Assembly: GCF_030519475.1 (NCBI RefSeq) | Contig: NZ_JAUMKD010000009.1 | Span: 204,478-268,477 of the forward strand | Reading direction: 5' to 3' | Source: Micromonospora sp. C28SCA-DRY-2 | Lineage (GTDB): Bacteria > Actinomycetota > Actinomycetes > Mycobacteriales > Micromonosporaceae | Length of the DNA stretch: 64,000 bases | Shown here: positions 1-7,693 of the stretch, one piece after another | Layout of the letters: each line of letters starts with the position of its first letter | How positions within the stretch are numbered: the first letter of the stretch is position 1 | The notes under the pieces: generated by a model | Told to the model about the DNA's origin: nothing | Seen by the model: the letters and a program-made list of their open reading frames with translations, nothing else | Databases searched by the model: none | Translations under genes and position numbers: made by a program

Positions 1-2398
1 GCCCGTCCACCGGCGCGTCGATGGTGATCTCCCACGGCGTGCCGGCCACCTGGTCGCGCATCAGCAGCACGTTGCGCACGCCGAGGGTGCGCAGGTAGTC
101 GACGCTGGTCTGGTCGGGGAAGGCGACCGACACCCGGCGCACCTCGTCGAGCTGGCGCGGGGTGAAGCCGCTGCCCCCGTTGACCACGTCCTGGAACCGG
201 CTGGTCGACCAGAGCATCACCGGCTGGTCGAGGCTCTGGTTGCTGGGCAGCACCAGCAGCGGGCCGTCCACCGTCCGCATCGCGGCCGGCTGCGGCGGCA
301 CCACCGGGTGCGGGGTGGTGTTCAGCCCTTCGAGGATCACCAGCAGCAGCGGCACCAGCGTGGCCAGCCGCAGCCCCGGGCTCGGCCAGGACGGAATCCG
401 CTCGGCGGAGATCTCGCGTACCCGGGCGGCGAACGCGCTCACCGCGCCGGCCGCGAGCAACCCGAGCAGCAGCGTGGTCCAGAGCATCAGCCGGCCGGGC
501 GTCCGCAGGCCGTTCCAGCCCGGCAGGTGCTCGAAGAGCGGCACGTAGGTGAACGTGCCGTCGAAGAACCGGGTGCCCATGGCGAGCACCATGGTCACCA
601 CCACCCCGGCGAGCAGCAGCAGCCGGTGGCGCAGCTTCCACACCGAGAAGAAGAGCCCGCCGATGGCGAGCGCGTAGAGCACGTAGCCGGGCAGCAGGGT
701 CATCTCCGGGTGCCACGGCAGCGTGGCCCGGGCGCCCTCGTGCAGGCTTCCCCACACCCGGGACTCGGCCGGCGCGGTCAGGAAGCCGACGGCCGGCGGC
801 GAGAAGATCGAGATGTCGCCGATGGTGCGCTCCGCCTGCGGGTGCAGCTCCGCCACCTTGAAGTAGGGCAGGGCCATCAACAGGCCGACCGCGGCGAAGA
901 GCGCGCCGCCGACCACGTCCGCCTGGAACAGCCGGCGCCCGAACGGACGCTTCTCCGGCCGGATCACCCAGCGCCGCAGGAACCAGGTCACGGCCGCGAC
1001 CAGGACCGTCCCACCGAGGAAGTACGCGAACGGCAGCCCGATGCCGAAGCCGAGACTGAGCTGCCAGGCCGCCACCGACCAGCCGGCGTAGACCCAACCG
1101 ACGCGCCGGCGCTCGGGGCGGTAGCCGTGGCGCAGCGAGTAGCCGTGCCCGCGGGCCAGCATGGCCAGCGCCAGCGGGATGCCGCCGTTGGAGACCACGT
1201 GCAGGTGGCCGGCCTGGGCCAGTAGCCACGGCGCGTAGGCGTAGCTGACCCCGGCCACCGCCGAGCCGATCCGGCCCGCGCCGAGCTGCCGCGCCAGCGC
1301 GTACGCCCCGAGCGTGGCGAGCGCGTGCGCCAGCACGAAGATGATGTTGTAGCGGAGGATGGCGGCCTCGGGGCCGATGCCGAGCATGCCGGCCGGCGCG
1401 TAGCCGAGCAGGGTGTCGGAGAAGGCGAAGCTCCAGGACTCCGGGAAGAACGTGTTCGCGTGCCAGAGCTGCGCCGGCTCGGTCCGCAGGATGTGCCCCG
1501 ACCACGCCATCTGCCAGGCCTGCAGGCTCGGGTCCCAGTAGTCCTGCGGCAGCGTGTGGCGCGGGTAGCGCAGGGTGGGCCAGGTCAGCAGCACGGCCAG
1601 CACCAGCGAGCCGACGGTGGCCAGGGTCCACTCGTGGATCAGGCCGCGACCGACCGCCCGACCGATCCGCCGGACCCGGGTGGGCACCGGCTCGGGCGCC
1701 GGCGCGAAGGCGGCCCACGGGTCGGCGTCGCCGTCCTTGCCGTCCCCGGTCTTACCGTCCCCGGTCTTACCGTCCGTGGTCTTGCCGGGTTCGCCCTTGC
1801 CGTCCGTGGTGCTGTCGGGGTCGCTCCCGCCGGTTCCGGCCTTGCCGTCGGCGTCGCTGCCGTCCGTGAGCTTGCCGGACGTGCCGCTGCCGCCCGTGGT
1901 CTTGCCGGAGGCGCTGCTGCCGCCCGCGTTCTTGCCGGCGGCGCCGCTGCCGTCGGCGGTCTTGTCGGAGGCGCTGCTGCCGCCCGTGGTCTTGTCCGAG
2001 GCACCGCTGCCGTCCGTGGTCTTGTCGGACGTGCCGCGGTCGTCGGTGGACTTGCCGCCCGTGCGCTTGCCTTCGGCGGTCTCGCCGGATCCGGCCTGGC
2101 TGCCGGGCTCGGGGCTGCCGTCCGTGGTGCTGCCGGGCGCGCTCCCGCCGGTTCCAGCCGCGCCGGCCGCGCCCTTGTCGGTGGCGCTCTTGTCGGCGGC
2201 GGGCCTTCCTGCGGCGGCCTGGTCGGACGTGCCGCGGCCCGCCGTGGTCCGGCCGCCCGCGTCCCGGGCGCCGGCGTCGCTGCCCGATCCGGCCCCACCG
2301 GGCGCGGGCTGCTCCGCCCGCGTGCGGCCGGCGTCGCTCTGGGCGCCGGACGCGCCGGTCGGCTGCGGTCCGCCGGCGGCGGACTGGTCCGTCGTCAT
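1..2398 (-). CDS. Repeat-bearing polytopic membrane protein, GT-C-like (3' end outside window)
   Basis: The open frame enters from the left edge and starts at ATG 2396-2398, giving at least 799 codons. Residues 1 to about 220 are a hydrophilic Gly/Ser/Lys/Thr/Asp low-complexity tail. From about residue 240 follow many hydrophobic segments with motifs such as PQDYWDPSLQAWQ, YAYAPWLLAQAGHLH and GWNGLRTPGR. This is the pattern of GT-C-type (YfhO/mannosyltransferase-like) bacterial membrane proteins. The start overlaps the stop of the upstream endonuclease IV gene as ATGA, so the two are probably co-translated. The acceptor or substrate cannot be read from the sequence. A cell-envelope glycan function is inference only. 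Confidence 0.7.
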   Translation of the reverse strand, partial: MTTDQSAAGGPQPTGASGAQSDAGRTRAEQPAPGGAGSGSDAGARDAGGRTTAGRGTSDQAAAGRPAADKSATDKGAAGAAGTGGSAPGSTTDGSPEPGSQAGSGETAEGKRTGGKSTDDRGTSDKTTDGSGASDKTTGGSSASDKTADGSGAAGKNAGGSSASGKTTGGSGTSGKLTDGSDADGKAGTGGSDPDSTTDGKGEPGKTTDGKTGDGKTGDGKDGDADPWAAFAPAPEPVPTRVRRIGRAVGRGLIHEWTLATVGSLVLAVLLTWPTLRYPRHTLPQDYWDPSLQAWQMAWSGHILRTEPAQLWHANTFFPESWSFAFSDTLLGYAPAGMLGIGPEAAILRYNIIFVLAHALATLGAYALARQLGAGRIGSAVAGVSYAYAPWLLAQAGHLHVVSNGGIPLALAMLARGHGYSLRHGYRPERRRVGWVYAGWSVAAWQLSLGFGIGLPFAYFLGGTVLVAAVTWFLRRWVIRPEKRPFGRRLFQADVVGGALFAAVGLLMALPYFKVAELHPQAERTIGDISIFSPPAVGFLTAPAESRVWGSLHEGARATLPWHPEMTLLPGYVLYALAIGGLFFSVWKLRHRLLLLAGVVVTMVLAMGTRFFDGTFTYVPLFEHLPGWNGLRTPGRLMLWTTLLLGLLAAGAVSAFAARVREISAERIPSWPSPGLRLATLVPLLLVILEGLNTTPHPVVPPQPAAMRTVDGPLLVLPSNQSLDQPVMLWSTSRFQDVVNGGSGFTPRQLDEVRRVSVAFPDQTSVDYLRTLGVRNVLLMRDQVAGTPWEITIDAPVDG
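1845..2036 (-). repeat. 30-bp tandem coding repeat (10-residue units)
   Basis: Six to seven degenerate copies of a 30-bp unit lie inside the N-terminal tail of the membrane protein. Each encodes a decapeptide close to SDKTTGGSSA (variants SDKTTDGSGA, SGKTTGGSGT). Shorter DGKTG units follow. The frame is kept throughout, so the array is coding and probably varies in copy number. Confidence 0.75.
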
Positions 2399-3186
2399 GC
2401 CGCCGGACTCTCCGTCCCGAGCTGCTGCCGGAGGAAGGCGATGTCGGCGGACTGGCCGGTCACCCCGCCCGGGGTTTCCACGATCACCGGGGCGCCGGCC
2501 GCGCGGATCACCGCGACCACCAGTTCCGGGTCGATCGTGCCGCCGTCGAGGTTGTCGTGCCGGTCCTGGCCGGAGCCGAACGCGCCCTTGGAGTTGTTGG
2601 CGTGCACCAGGTCGATCCGGCCGGTGATCGCCTTGACCCGGTCCACCAGACCGAGCAGCTCCTCGCCGCCGGCGTGCGCGTGGCAGGTGTCCAGACAGAA
2701 GCCGACACCGTAGTCGCCGACCGCGTCCCACAGCCGGGCGAGCGCGTCGAGGCGGCGGGCGCAGGCGTTGTCGCCGCCGGCGGTGTTCTCGATCAGGACC
2801 GGTACCCCGAAGCCGCCCGACTCCGCCGCGTACGCGAAGGTCTTGCGCCAGTTGTCGAAGCCCACCGCGAGGTCGTCACCGGCGTTGACGTGCCCGCCGT
2901 GCACGATGAGCCCCTTGGCGTCGATCGCCGCGGCCGCCTGCGCGTGCCCGAGCAGCAGCTTGCGGCTCGGGATCCGGATCCGGTTGTTCAGGGTGGCCAC
3001 GTTGATGACGTACGGCGCGTGCACGTAGAGGTCGACGTCGGCGGCCCGCAGCCGCTCCGCGTCCTCCCGGGGCTTCGGCGCCTTCCACCCCTGCGGGTCG
3101 GCGAGGAAGAACTGCACTGCCTCGGCCGCTCGGGCGGTCGCCTCCGCCAGCGGGTCGGTCGGATCGACGTGTGCTCCGATACGCAT
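2395..3186 (-). CDS. nfo: Deoxyribonuclease IV / AP endonuclease family 2 (TIM barrel)
   Basis: 263 residues, starting MRIGAHVDP. Metal-ligand motifs of the endonuclease IV family are in order: HGGH near residue 95, IENTAGG near 145, DTCHAHAGG near 180, and HANNSKGAFGSGQDRHDN near 208. The family cleaves the phosphodiester 5' of abasic sites in base-excision repair with a trinuclear zinc centre. The length is close to the usual 280 residues. The start at 3186 was chosen because the barrel begins directly there and the longer upstream frame is unlike the family. Its stop overlaps the start of the membrane protein by four bases. Function as a genuine Nfo rather than a sugar isomerase-like barrel is well supported by the ligand set. 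Confidence 0.85.
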   Translation of the reverse strand: MRIGAHVDPTDPLAEATARAAEAVQFFLADPQGWKAPKPREDAERLRAADVDLYVHAPYVINVATLNNRIRIPSRKLLLGHAQAAAAIDAKGLIVHGGHVNAGDDLAVGFDNWRKTFAYAAESGGFGVPVLIENTAGGDNACARRLDALARLWDAVGDYGVGFCLDTCHAHAGGEELLGLVDRVKAITGRIDLVHANNSKGAFGSGQDRHDNLDGGTIDPELVVAVIRAAGAPVIVETPGGVTGQSADIAFLRQQLGTESPAA

Positions 3187-3441
3187 GCAGGGGAGCCTAC
3201 GTCGCGCGCCCGACAACCGGGGTGACGCCCGCCGCCGAATCGGGCCGTCCGCGTCACCGGACCGGCCGGCACTCGTTGTGCGGAGTGGGATCGACGGTCG
3301 GCTCTCCGGTAGGTCGTGGCGCACCTCGTGCCGCCCACCGCCGTGGACCGTCGCCACAGCGGGCCAGCCCCGTCGCGCGGCCCGGCGCGACGGGGTGCGC
3401 CCCACCGGCGAACCGGCCCTTCCCGAGGTGCTCGAAAGAAA

Positions 3442-3497
3442 TTGTCGGAGATTTAGCCATTTACCCCGACAAGCGGCGAGTTCCGACGTATCGTCGG
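3442..3497. repeat. Two adjacent inverted repeats in an AT-rich patch
   Basis: TTGTCGG (3442-3448) faces CCGACAA (3466-3472) across 17 bases. CCGACG (3483-3488) faces CGTCGG (3492-3497) across TAT. The CCGAC/GTCGG core is shared by both, which suggests one DNA-binding protein or two hairpins. Confidence 0.45.
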
Positions 3498-3516
3498 GTA
3501 ACAACATGATAAAGCT

Positions 3517-3602
3517 CCGCGGGGCGTCCCCGGTCCAACCTCATCGGTGTGGTCGTTCCTCCCCAGGTCCCACCCAAGGAATGCGGACGGGACGCCCCGC
3601 GG
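3517..3602. repeat. 14-bp perfect inverted repeat, 58-bp spacing
   Basis: CCGCGGGGCGTCCC at 3517-3530 is the exact reverse complement of 3589-3602. If transcribed it would close a long-range stem upstream of rpsF. Confidence 0.5.
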
Positions 3603-3606
3603 CCTC

Positions 3607-3655
3607 GGTGACGGGGGCCGGCCACGACAGTGCTGTCGCGGCGGCCCCCGTTACC
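3607..3655 (+). repeat. Long hairpin upstream of rpsF
   Basis: Bases 3607-3620 pair with 3642-3655 (14 pairs, one G-U in RNA). Inside, CGACAG (3625-3630) pairs with CTGTCG (3633-3638) around TG. No T-run follows, so this is not a classical terminator on the plus strand. Confidence 0.45.
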
Positions 3656-3770
3656 GCGTCCGGCGCCGGCCGCGACCTGCCCGGGCATGATCGTCCGGAC
3701 CGGGTATCCTGGTCCGGTTGTCCGCGTCCGGGCGGGATCCCCCGACTCCGGAGCGGGCCACGACGCACGA

Positions 3771-3813
3771 CCTCCTGCCACGGAAGGACCGTGGCCGCTT
3801 AGCCCACAGGAGG
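3771..3813 (+). promoter_or_regulatory. rpsF leader structure that can mask the Shine-Dalgarno (S6:S18-type candidate)
   Basis: CCTCCT at 3771-3776 is the exact complement of the rpsF Shine-Dalgarno AGGAGG at 3808-3813. Between them GCCACGG (3777-3783) pairs perfectly with CCGTGGC (3789-3795) around AAGGA. A one-sided 12-nt internal loop (3796-3807) remains, with a CCG spanning 3795-3797. Ribosomal proteins S6:S18 are known in other bacteria to repress their operon through a hairpin with a CCG in a 3'-side bulge. The geometry here fits that idea; the assignment is inference. A further hairpin CCGGACC/GGTCCGG lies at 3695-3717. Confidence 0.55.
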
Positions 3814-3823
3814 TGAGCACGTC

Positions 3824-4114
3824 TTGCGTCATTACGAGATCATGGTGATCCTCGACCCCAGCCTCGAGGAGCGCACCGTCGCCCCGTCGCTCGACACGTA
3901 CCTGAACGTGATCCGGACCGCGGGTGGCTCGGTGGAGAAGACCGACGTGTGGGGCCGCCGGCGCCTCGCGTACGAGATCAACAAGAAGGCCGAGGGCATC
4001 TACGCCGTCATCGACCTGCAGGCGACGCCTGCGGCGGTGGCCGAGCTGGACCGTCAGCTGCGACTCAACGAGTCGGTGCTGCGCACCAAGGTCATCCGGC
4101 CGGAGATGCGCTGA
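3824..4114 (+). CDS. rpsF: 30S ribosomal protein S6 (bS6)
   Basis: 96 residues beginning MRHYEIMVILDPSLEERT, the canonical start of actinobacterial S6, with KTDVWGRRRLAYEINKKAEG in the middle. S6 binds S18 and the central domain of 16S rRNA in the small subunit platform. The start codon is TTG at 3824, ten bases after AGGAGG (3808-3813). It is the first gene of rpsF-ssb-rpsR-rplI. The upstream fold that can hide its ribosome binding site suggests autogenous control. Confidence 0.97.
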   Translation: MRHYEIMVILDPSLEERTVAPSLDTYLNVIRTAGGSVEKTDVWGRRRLAYEINKKAEGIYAVIDLQATPAAVAELDRQLRLNESVLRTKVIRPEMR

Positions 4115-4209
4115 GCATTCCCCGGTAACGCCCGGATCAGCCTCATCGGCCTGTCGGAGGGTTCTGAGAACCTGTACGGCAGAACGGATGAGTGCGCGAG
4201 GAGATGGTC

Positions 4210-4719
4210 ATGGCAGGAGACACCACCATCACGGTCATCGGCAACCTGACCGATGACCCCGAGTTGCGGTTCACCCCCTCCGGTGCCGCGGTCGCCAAGT
4301 TCCGGGTCGCCTCGACGCCCCGGTTCATGGACAAGGCGTCCGGCGAGTGGAAGGACGGCGAGCCGTTGTTCCTCTCGTGCACGGTCTGGCGGCAGGCCGC
4401 CGAGCACGTCGCGGAGTCGCTCCAGCGCGGCACCCGTGTGATCGTGTCCGGCCGGCTGCGCCAGCGGTCCTACGAGACCCGCGAGGGTGAGAAGCGCACC
4501 GTCATCGAGCTCGAGGTCGACGAGATCGGCCCGTCGCTGCGCTACGCCACGGCGAAGGTGCAGAAGATGTCCCGCTCCGGTGGCGGTGGCGGCGGCTTCG
4601 GTGGCGGTGGTGGCCAGGGCGGCGGAGGCAACTTCGACGACCCCTGGGCCTCGGCTGCCCCCGCGCCCTCCCGTTCCGGTTCGGGCGGCGGAAACTTCGA
4701 CGAGGAGCCCCCGTTCTAA
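4210..4719 (+). CDS. ssb: Single-stranded DNA-binding protein
   Basis: 169 residues. The N-terminal OB fold (MAGDTTITVIGNLTDDPELR onward, to about residue 110) is followed by a Gly-rich linker with GGGGGFGGGG and a C-terminal acidic tip ending DEEPPF, the partner-binding peptide of bacterial SSB. It coats single-stranded DNA and recruits replication and repair proteins. GAGGAG at 4198-4203 lies six bases before ATG 4210, which decides the start over an in-frame GTG at 4192. It sits between rpsF and rpsR as usual. Confidence 0.96.
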   Translation: MAGDTTITVIGNLTDDPELRFTPSGAAVAKFRVASTPRFMDKASGEWKDGEPLFLSCTVWRQAAEHVAESLQRGTRVIVSGRLRQRSYETREGEKRTVIELEVDEIGPSLRYATAKVQKMSRSGGGGGGFGGGGGQGGGGNFDDPWASAAPAPSRSGSGGGNFDEEPPF

Positions 4720-4760
4720 TGGCGCCGAGCGCCCGCGATCGCAAACCAGGAGCAAGAGCA

Positions 4761-5000
4761 ATGGCCAAGGCTGCGGCACTGCGCAAGCCGAAGAAGAAGG
4801 TGAACCCGCTCGACAAGGACGGGATCACCTACATCGATTACAAGGACACCGCGCTGCTGCGCAAGTTCATCTCCGACCGCGGCAAGATCCGCGCTCGGCG
4901 GGTGACCGGCGTCACCTCGCAGCAGCAGCGGCAGATCGCCCGTGCGGTCAAGAACGCCCGTGAGATGGCGCTCCTGCCGTACACCGCGACGGCGCGCTGA
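4761..5000 (+). CDS. rpsR: 30S ribosomal protein S18 (bS18)
   Basis: 79 residues: MAKAAALRKPKKK, then the conserved core from NPLDKDGITYIDYKD to RRVTGVTSQQQRQIARAVKN. S18 pairs with S6 on the 30S platform. AGGAG at 4748-4752 sets the start at ATG 4761. An ATG overlapping the ssb stop at 4719 would add 14 unrelated residues and is rejected. No zinc-binding CxxC pair is visible in the N-terminus. Confidence 0.96.
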   Translation: MAKAAALRKPKKKVNPLDKDGITYIDYKDTALLRKFISDRGKIRARRVTGVTSQQQRQIARAVKNAREMALLPYTATAR

Positions 5001-5014
5001 GAGGAGGCACCGAC

Positions 5015-5461
5015 ATGAAGATCATCCTGACTCAGGAGGTGTCCGGCCTCGGTGCCCCGGGCGACATCGTGGAGGTCAAGGACGGCTACGGCCGTAACTA
5101 CCTGCTGCCGCAGGGCTTCGCGATCGCCTGGACCAAGGGTGCGGAGAAGCAGGTCACGCTCATCAAGCGCGCCCGCTCCGCCCGGGAGATCCGCGACCTC
5201 GGTCACGCCAACGAGGTCAAGGACCAGCTCGAGGGTCTCAAGGTCAACCTGAAGGCCCGCGCCGGCGACGGTGGCCGGCTCTTCGGCTCGGTCACCCCGG
5301 CCGAGATCGTCGACGCCGTCAAGGCGGCCGGCGGTCCGGTCCTCGACCGCCGTCGGCTGGAGCTGCCGGGTCACATCAAGTCGATCGGCTCCTACCCGGT
5401 GCGCATCAGGCTGCACCCCGAGGTGACCGCCAAGTTCGACCTCAACGTCGTCCAGGGCTGA
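5015..5461 (+). CDS. rplI: 50S ribosomal protein L9 (bL9)
   Basis: 148 residues with MKIILTQEVSGLGAPGDIVE and the L9 signature GYGRNYLLPQGFAIAW. The N-terminal domain binds 23S rRNA, a long helix follows, and the C-terminal domain (about 80-148) protrudes from the ribosome. GAGGAGG sits at 5001-5007, directly after the rpsR stop. A very strong hairpin 18 bases after the stop ends the operon. Confidence 0.96.
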   Translation: MKIILTQEVSGLGAPGDIVEVKDGYGRNYLLPQGFAIAWTKGAEKQVTLIKRARSAREIRDLGHANEVKDQLEGLKVNLKARAGDGGRLFGSVTPAEIVDAVKAAGGPVLDRRRLELPGHIKSIGSYPVRIRLHPEVTAKFDLNVVQG

Positions 5462-5478
5462 CACCCACCAGCACCACA

Positions 5479-5520
5479 GCAGGGCCCCGCACCGGTCGAC
5501 CGGTGCGGGGCCCTGCTTTG
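5479..5520. terminator. Terminator of the rpsF-rplI operon
   Basis: A perfect 38-bp palindrome, 5479-5516 (19-bp arms centred between 5497 and 5498), is followed by TTTG on the plus strand. It also lies downstream of the converging gene at 5633. Confidence 0.85.
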
Positions 5521-5632
5521 TCCGCACGTACCGCGGCGGTGCGAGCCCAGCCGGATGGAGCGCCCGGCAGCGCGGTGCGTCCGGCCGGGTGGAGCGCCCG
5601 GGACGGCGCGGCAGCGGGGGCGTCGCGGAGCG

Positions 5633-7297
5633 TCAGCCGATGGGTTGGCCGGTTATCGCGCTGATCATCACCGTGGACAGCCCGCCACCCACCACCGCCG
5701 CGGCGAGCGCCACCGTGGTCGACCGCCAGGTGGTCCCCACCCGCCGCAGCAGCAGCGCCACCACCAGGCTGCTCGCCAACGCCAGCCCGAAGCGCGGCAT
5801 GCCCTCCAGCATCGAACCGAGCGCCCGCGAGCGCGGCGAGTCGCAACCACCGCCGCTGATGTCGGTGACACAACCGGCCGGCGCCTGACCGTCGAGGGTC
5901 AGCAACCAGAAGAAGACCATGACGGCCGGCAGCAGGTAGCAGGCCGCGGTGTAGAGCAGCGGCCGCAACGAACCGCCCTGATCCGGGTCGAGCAGGTCGT
6001 CCTCGAGACGCCGTGACCAGGCTGCCGGATCTGCCCGGCGTACGGCCGTCGGCGTGCCGGCCCGCGAAGAGCCGACCGGATCGGCGCGGCGTGGCGCCGA
6101 GCGGGGCCGCGGCGCGGTGTAGCCGACCACCGGTGAGCGCGGCGCCGACACCGGTGCGTCCACCCAGCGGGGATCGTCGCCGGCCAGCCGGGTGCCGGAC
6201 CAGAAACCCTCCTCCGGCCCGTCCTGCCCCGGCCACGACCAGGGGCCGGCGGGGCCGACGGACCGCGGCGGCGCCGTCCGGTCCCACCCCTCGTCGGGAT
6301 ACCGGTCCCACTGGCCCGTGCTGTCGGGCTGGTGCCACTGGCCGGTGCTGTCGGGCTGGTGCCACTGGGCGGTGCTGTCCGGCTCGTCCCACCGGCCGGT
6401 GCCCGACGTCCGGTCCCAGCGGTCCGCGCCGGCGGCCGGCTGCCACGCGTGCATCCCCGAGGCGTCCCACGGATCCACCGCCGGGCGGTACGCCGGCTCG
6501 TCCGGCTCCGCGCTCCGCTCCCAGGGGTCGACGCTCGGCCGCGCCCAGGGCTCGGCCGACGCCCACCGGGCCCGCCGCGACGGCCGCTCCACCTCCGGCT
6601 CGGCGGTGCCGCCGGTGCTCTCCTCCTCACCGCCGGACCAGATCACCGGCTGCTGCCGGGACGGCGTGCGGCGCGGGCGGCTCTGCGGCGGGATCGCGGA
6701 GACCGGGTCGTCATCGGCCCGCCGGCTGCCCACGTAGCCCTGCTCCTGCGGGCGGTCGAAGGTCCACTCGCGGGTGTGGTCCGACGCGGGGCCGGCCTCG
6801 ATCGCCGGCACCTCGCGCCAGCTGGTCTCGGCGACGCGACGCCAGCCGGTGCCGCCCTCGCCCGTCCGCCAGTCACCCGTCGACCCGGGTGTCCCCCAGT
6901 CGCGCCCGGGCTCGTTTGCCCGCCAGTCGCTCGCGGACCCGCCTGTCCGCCAGTCGCTCGGGGTCCCGCCCGTTCCCCAGTCGTTGCCGGTGTCGGTCGG
7001 TGTCCGCCAGTCACCGCCGGAGGAGGGCGGGGCGATGTCGTCGTCGTCCGGGGCGGCGTGGCGGCCACCGCCGTCGGCACTGCGTACGCCCGACTCCAGC
7101 GCCCAGCGCGGCAGGTAGGTCTCGGCCGGCTCCTGCTGACCGCGTTCGATCGCCCGGCGGCGGCTCGGGGTGCGGTAGCCCTCGGCGTCAACGGAGTAGG
7201 GATCGGCCGGGAACGCACCGGCGGGCTCGTCCCAGCGGGCGACCGATCGTCGCTCGCGCGGACCGTCCTCTCCGCGTCCCCAGTCCCGGTAACTCAC
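5633..7297 (-). CDS. Trp-rich repeat protein with C-terminal membrane domain
   Basis: 554 residues from GTG 7297. Residues 1 to about 420 are predicted disordered and charged, with two repeat arrays: DWRT/DWGT motifs about every ten residues (about 95-150) and WHQPDSTGQ units (about 300-330). About 430-554 carry three hydrophobic segments: LLPAVMVFFWLLTL, FGLALASSLVVALLL and TTVALAAAVVGGGLSTVMI. A Cys-containing loop (AGCVTDISGGGCDSP) lies between the first two. I do not recognise a family. It lies between rplI and dnaB and is transcribed against both. A cytoplasmic scaffold anchored by a small membrane domain is the simplest reading of the topology. Confidence 0.75.
   Translation of the reverse strand: MSYRDWGRGEDGPRERRSVARWDEPAGAFPADPYSVDAEGYRTPSRRRAIERGQQEPAETYLPRWALESGVRSADGGGRHAAPDDDDIAPPSSGGDWRTPTDTGNDWGTGGTPSDWRTGGSASDWRANEPGRDWGTPGSTGDWRTGEGGTGWRRVAETSWREVPAIEAGPASDHTREWTFDRPQEQGYVGSRRADDDPVSAIPPQSRPRRTPSRQQPVIWSGGEEESTGGTAEPEVERPSRRARWASAEPWARPSVDPWERSAEPDEPAYRPAVDPWDASGMHAWQPAAGADRWDRTSGTGRWDEPDSTAQWHQPDSTGQWHQPDSTGQWDRYPDEGWDRTAPPRSVGPAGPWSWPGQDGPEEGFWSGTRLAGDDPRWVDAPVSAPRSPVVGYTAPRPRSAPRRADPVGSSRAGTPTAVRRADPAAWSRRLEDDLLDPDQGGSLRPLLYTAACYLLPAVMVFFWLLTLDGQAPAGCVTDISGGGCDSPRSRALGSMLEGMPRFGLALASSLVVALLLRRVGTTWRSTTVALAAAVVGGGLSTVMISAITGQPIG
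6311..6391 (-). repeat. 27-bp tandem coding repeat, three copies
   Basis: Units at 6311-6337, 6338-6364 and 6365-6391 encode the WHQPDSTGQ-type nonapeptide. The first two copies are nearly identical and the third has diverged. Confidence 0.75.
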
Positions 7298-7693
7298 GGC
7301 CGGAGCGTGACCCTTCTCAACCGATGGCGCAATCCGCTGTCCAGGTGTAGCCGTTCGCTGGAGATAGTACGGGACGATCGACCCACGGGATCGACCGAAA
7401 ACTTCTCCTCCACAGGGTGGGGATCGTGTTTCCCCAGGTCAGAGCGGTACGGCCAGGAATTCCCCAGCCGTTGTCCACAGCCTGTGCACACCCTGCGCAC
7501 ATGCTCGCCCATCGGCGTCCACAGGTTGTCCCGAGGCTCGTCCACCGCGGCTGTTGAGCGGCTGAGCTCGGGTTCCGTATGGTTACCCCCCGACCGACCG
7601 CGCGATGACCCCCGATCGACCCGGCCGGTCGGGAGATTGTCGTACCCCGGCGGTAGAGCTGGATGAGGATCCGACGCAGTGGAGGGGGGCCCG
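7298..7693. promoter_or_regulatory. Divergent intergenic region upstream of dnaB with a DnaA-box match
   Basis: 396 bp without a convincing gene. TTGTCCACA at 7471-7479 matches the actinomycete DnaA box exactly. GCGTCCACA at 7515-7523 and TCCTCCACA at 7406-7414 are weaker matches in the same orientation. The region must hold promoters for dnaB and for the leftward Trp-rich gene. No clear -35/-10 pair could be fixed. Confidence 0.4.

Larger units (their letters stand above)
3187..3823. other. Non-coding region between nfo and rpsF, rich in inverted repeats
   Basis: No convincing gene in 637 bp. It must hold the leftward promoter for nfo and the rightward promoter and leader for rpsF. From about 3436 to 3515 the base composition is clearly more AT-rich than the surroundings. 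Several perfect inverted repeats are listed separately. Confidence 0.6.

Noticed and set aside
1639..2298. 219-residue minus-strand frame rich in Ala/Pro/Arg
   Set aside because: It is another frame of the repetitive tail of the membrane protein, and the low complexity keeps all frames open.
308..2713. Long plus-strand open frames across the left end
   Set aside because: They are antisense shadows. The minus strand encodes a coherent polytopic protein with a clear start, and the plus-strand translations are Arg/Gly/Pro noise.
3461..3832. Possible small gene upstream of rpsF
   Set aside because: Translations in all frames are unstructured, no ribosome binding site fits, and the region is better explained by inverted repeats.
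4719..4760. Longer rpsR starting at the ATG overlapping the ssb stop
   Set aside because: The extra residues are not S18-like, and AGGAG at 4748-4752 fits ATG 4761.
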